A DNA stretch of 7,131 bases from positions 1-7,131 of the forward strand of contig QNZT01000089.1 of the NCBI GenBank assembly GCA_003978455.1, in the 5' to 3' direction. Origin of the DNA: Sulfurospirillum sp. Its GTDB lineage: Bacteria; Campylobacterota; Campylobacteria; Campylobacterales; QNZT01. The notes below the pieces were generated by a model. The model saw nothing but the letters and a program-made list of their open reading frames with translations, had not been told where the DNA came from and made no database searches. The position numbers and the translations under genes were made by a program. Of this stretch, positions 6,274 through 7,131 are shown one piece after another; position 1 is the first letter of the stretch; each line of letters starts with the position of its first letter.

Positions 6274-6282
6274 TGTTATAAT
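6274..6282 (+). promoter_or_regulatory. Extended -10 promoter for dcd
   Basis: TGTTATAAT is a perfect TATAAT with a TGn extension, 34 bases before the dcd start at 6317. The predicted transcript starts near 6289. This rules out the upstream in-frame ATG at 6281, which overlaps the -10 box and would lie before the transcript start. Confidence 0.65.
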
Positions 6283-6316
6283 GAACCAAATTCAATACAA
6301 ACACAAAGCAGGACGC

Positions 6317-6877
6317 ATGGGATTAAAATCCGACAAATGGATACGTGAAAAATCACTCAATGAAAAGATGATCGATCCTTTCTGTGAAGAGCAGATAGGC
6401 AAAGATGTCATCAGCTACGGATTAAGCAGTTACGGATACGATATACGTGTGGGCAATGAATTTAAAATATTTACCAACGTCAACTCAACTGTTGTCGATC
6501 CTAAAAATTTTGACGAAGCCAATGTAATAGACCTTACATCAGACATAGCGATCATACCGCCAAACTCATTTGCACTTGCACGCACGGTGGAGTATTTTCG
6601 TATGCCGGACAATGTCCTGGCGATTTGCCTGGGAAAAAGTACCTATGCAAGATGCGGGATCATCGTCAACGTCACACCTTTTGAACCCGGTTTCGAGGGG
6701 CATATCACGATCGAGATCTCAAATACCACTCCGTTGCCTGCCAAAATCTATGCCAACGAAGGTATAGCGCAAGTGCTCTTTTTAGAGGGAGATGAGCCAT
6801 GCGAAGTGACGTATGCCGATAAAAAAGGGAAGTACCAGTCTCAGACAGGAATTACTCTTCCACGGATATTGAGGTAA
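6317..6877 (+). CDS. dcd: dCTP deaminase
   Basis: This cytoplasmic enzyme deaminates dCTP to dUTP and ammonia, feeding dUTPase and thymidylate synthase. The 186 residues match the usual family length. Visible motifs are GLSSYGYDIRVG at 35-46, the nucleotide and phosphate binding stretch GKSTYARCGI at 106-115, and FEPGFEGHITIEISN at 122-136, with Glu133 as the likely catalytic glutamate. The C-terminal lid YQSQTGITLPR at 173-183 is intact. I chose ATG 6317 over an in-frame ATG at 6281 because the MGLK start matches Campylobacter Dcd as I recall it, AGGA lies just upstream at 6310-6313, and the earlier ATG overlaps the -10 box. The gene diverges from accB, as in C. jejuni, and heads a transcript that includes the following membrane protein. 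Confidence 0.96.
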   Translation: MGLKSDKWIREKSLNEKMIDPFCEEQIGKDVISYGLSSYGYDIRVGNEFKIFTNVNSTVVDPKNFDEANVIDLTSDIAIIPPNSFALARTVEYFRMPDNVLAICLGKSTYARCGIIVNVTPFEPGFEGHITIEISNTTPLPAKIYANEGIAQVLFLEGDEPCEVTYADKKGKYQSQTGITLPRILR

Positions 6878-6881
6878 CGCC

Positions 6882-7131
6882 ATGCGATGGAGAGATGTAA
6901 AACAAAACAGAGTTGCGCCAAAAAGTGAAAAGCGTGCGGTGGAAGAGAAACCGCAATACCGATATGCCGGTATTTTAGACAAGCTCAAAGCTTTTATTAC
7001 AGATAGCTTTCTGCTCTCGATGCCTATTTTTTATATCGTAATCTACCTTGTCATGAACGGAAGAGAAGGATTTGCGCAAAATATGCTGCTTGGCTGGGCT
7101 TATATACTTGTGCCGCTTTGTGTTGTCGTTG
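6882..7131 (+). CDS. RDD-family membrane protein, 5' part only
   Basis: The first 83 codons are present and the frame runs off the window. Residues 1-27 are a charged, mostly basic cytoplasmic tail. RYAGILDKLKAFITD at 27-41 resembles the start of the RDD domain, including the Asp at the head of the first helix. Membrane helices are evident at about 41-58 and from 69 to the window edge, with a short polar loop between. RDD proteins are small membrane proteins of mostly unknown function, with some linked to ion transport. The gene starts four bases after the dcd stop, and its GAGG ribosome site lies in the last dcd codons, so it is translationally linked to dcd. In C. jejuni, as I recall, a flagellin-glycan gene (pseB) follows dcd instead. 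Confidence 0.8.
   Translation, partial: MRWRDVKQNRVAPKSEKRAVEEKPQYRYAGILDKLKAFITDSFLLSMPIFYIVIYLVMNGREGFAQNMLLGWAYILVPLCVVV

Noticed and set aside
6281..6316. Upstream start for dcd at 6281
   Set aside because: The ATG overlaps the predicted -10 box, and the twelve extra residues do not match the family N-terminus.

Overview
The window looks like chromosome from a free-living Campylobacterota (Epsilonproteobacteria), most likely a Sulfurovum- or Sulfurimonas-type sulfur bacterium. I base this on protein similarity recalled from memory and on gene order. The GluRS has the GluRS1 type of Helicobacter and Campylobacter, dCTP deaminase closely resembles the Campylobacter protein, and the order gltX / SurA-like chaperone / accC-accB / dcd matches the block I recall from Campylobacter jejuni as Cj1288c-Cj1292. 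By eye, base composition is less AT-rich than Campylobacter. No search was run.

Layout: Bases 1-139 hold no supported gene but contain a nested inverted repeat (5-63). A leftward operon follows: gltX (glutamyl-tRNA synthetase), a small cupin and a single-domain asparaginase, with a 13-base gap and then a 4-base ATGA overlap. The 78-base divergent gap at 2351-2428 carries two back-to-back extended -10 promoters. Rightward from it run a secreted SurA-like chaperone and a von Willebrand factor A (VWA) lipoprotein, nine bases apart. A perfect 11-bp hairpin at 4359-4385 separates them from the convergent accB-accC pair (biotin carboxyl carrier protein and biotin carboxylase of acetyl-CoA carboxylase). 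A second divergent region (6190-6316) holds promoters for accB and dcd. dcd (dCTP deaminase) is followed after four bases by the start of an RDD-family membrane protein, cut by the window edge.

How the genes work together: most are housekeeping. gltX supplies Glu-tRNA, and probably mischarged Glu-tRNA(Gln) in a phylum that generally uses the GatCAB route. accBC performs the first half-reaction of malonyl-CoA synthesis. dcd feeds dUTP to thymidylate synthesis. The SurA-like protein is an envelope chaperone. The parts least explained by known function are the VWA lipoprotein, which sits between the chaperone and accC where the C. jejuni block as I recall it has no gene, and the cupin plus minimal-asparaginase pair translationally coupled behind gltX. 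No tRNA, rRNA, CRISPR array, insertion sequence or obvious defence system was seen.
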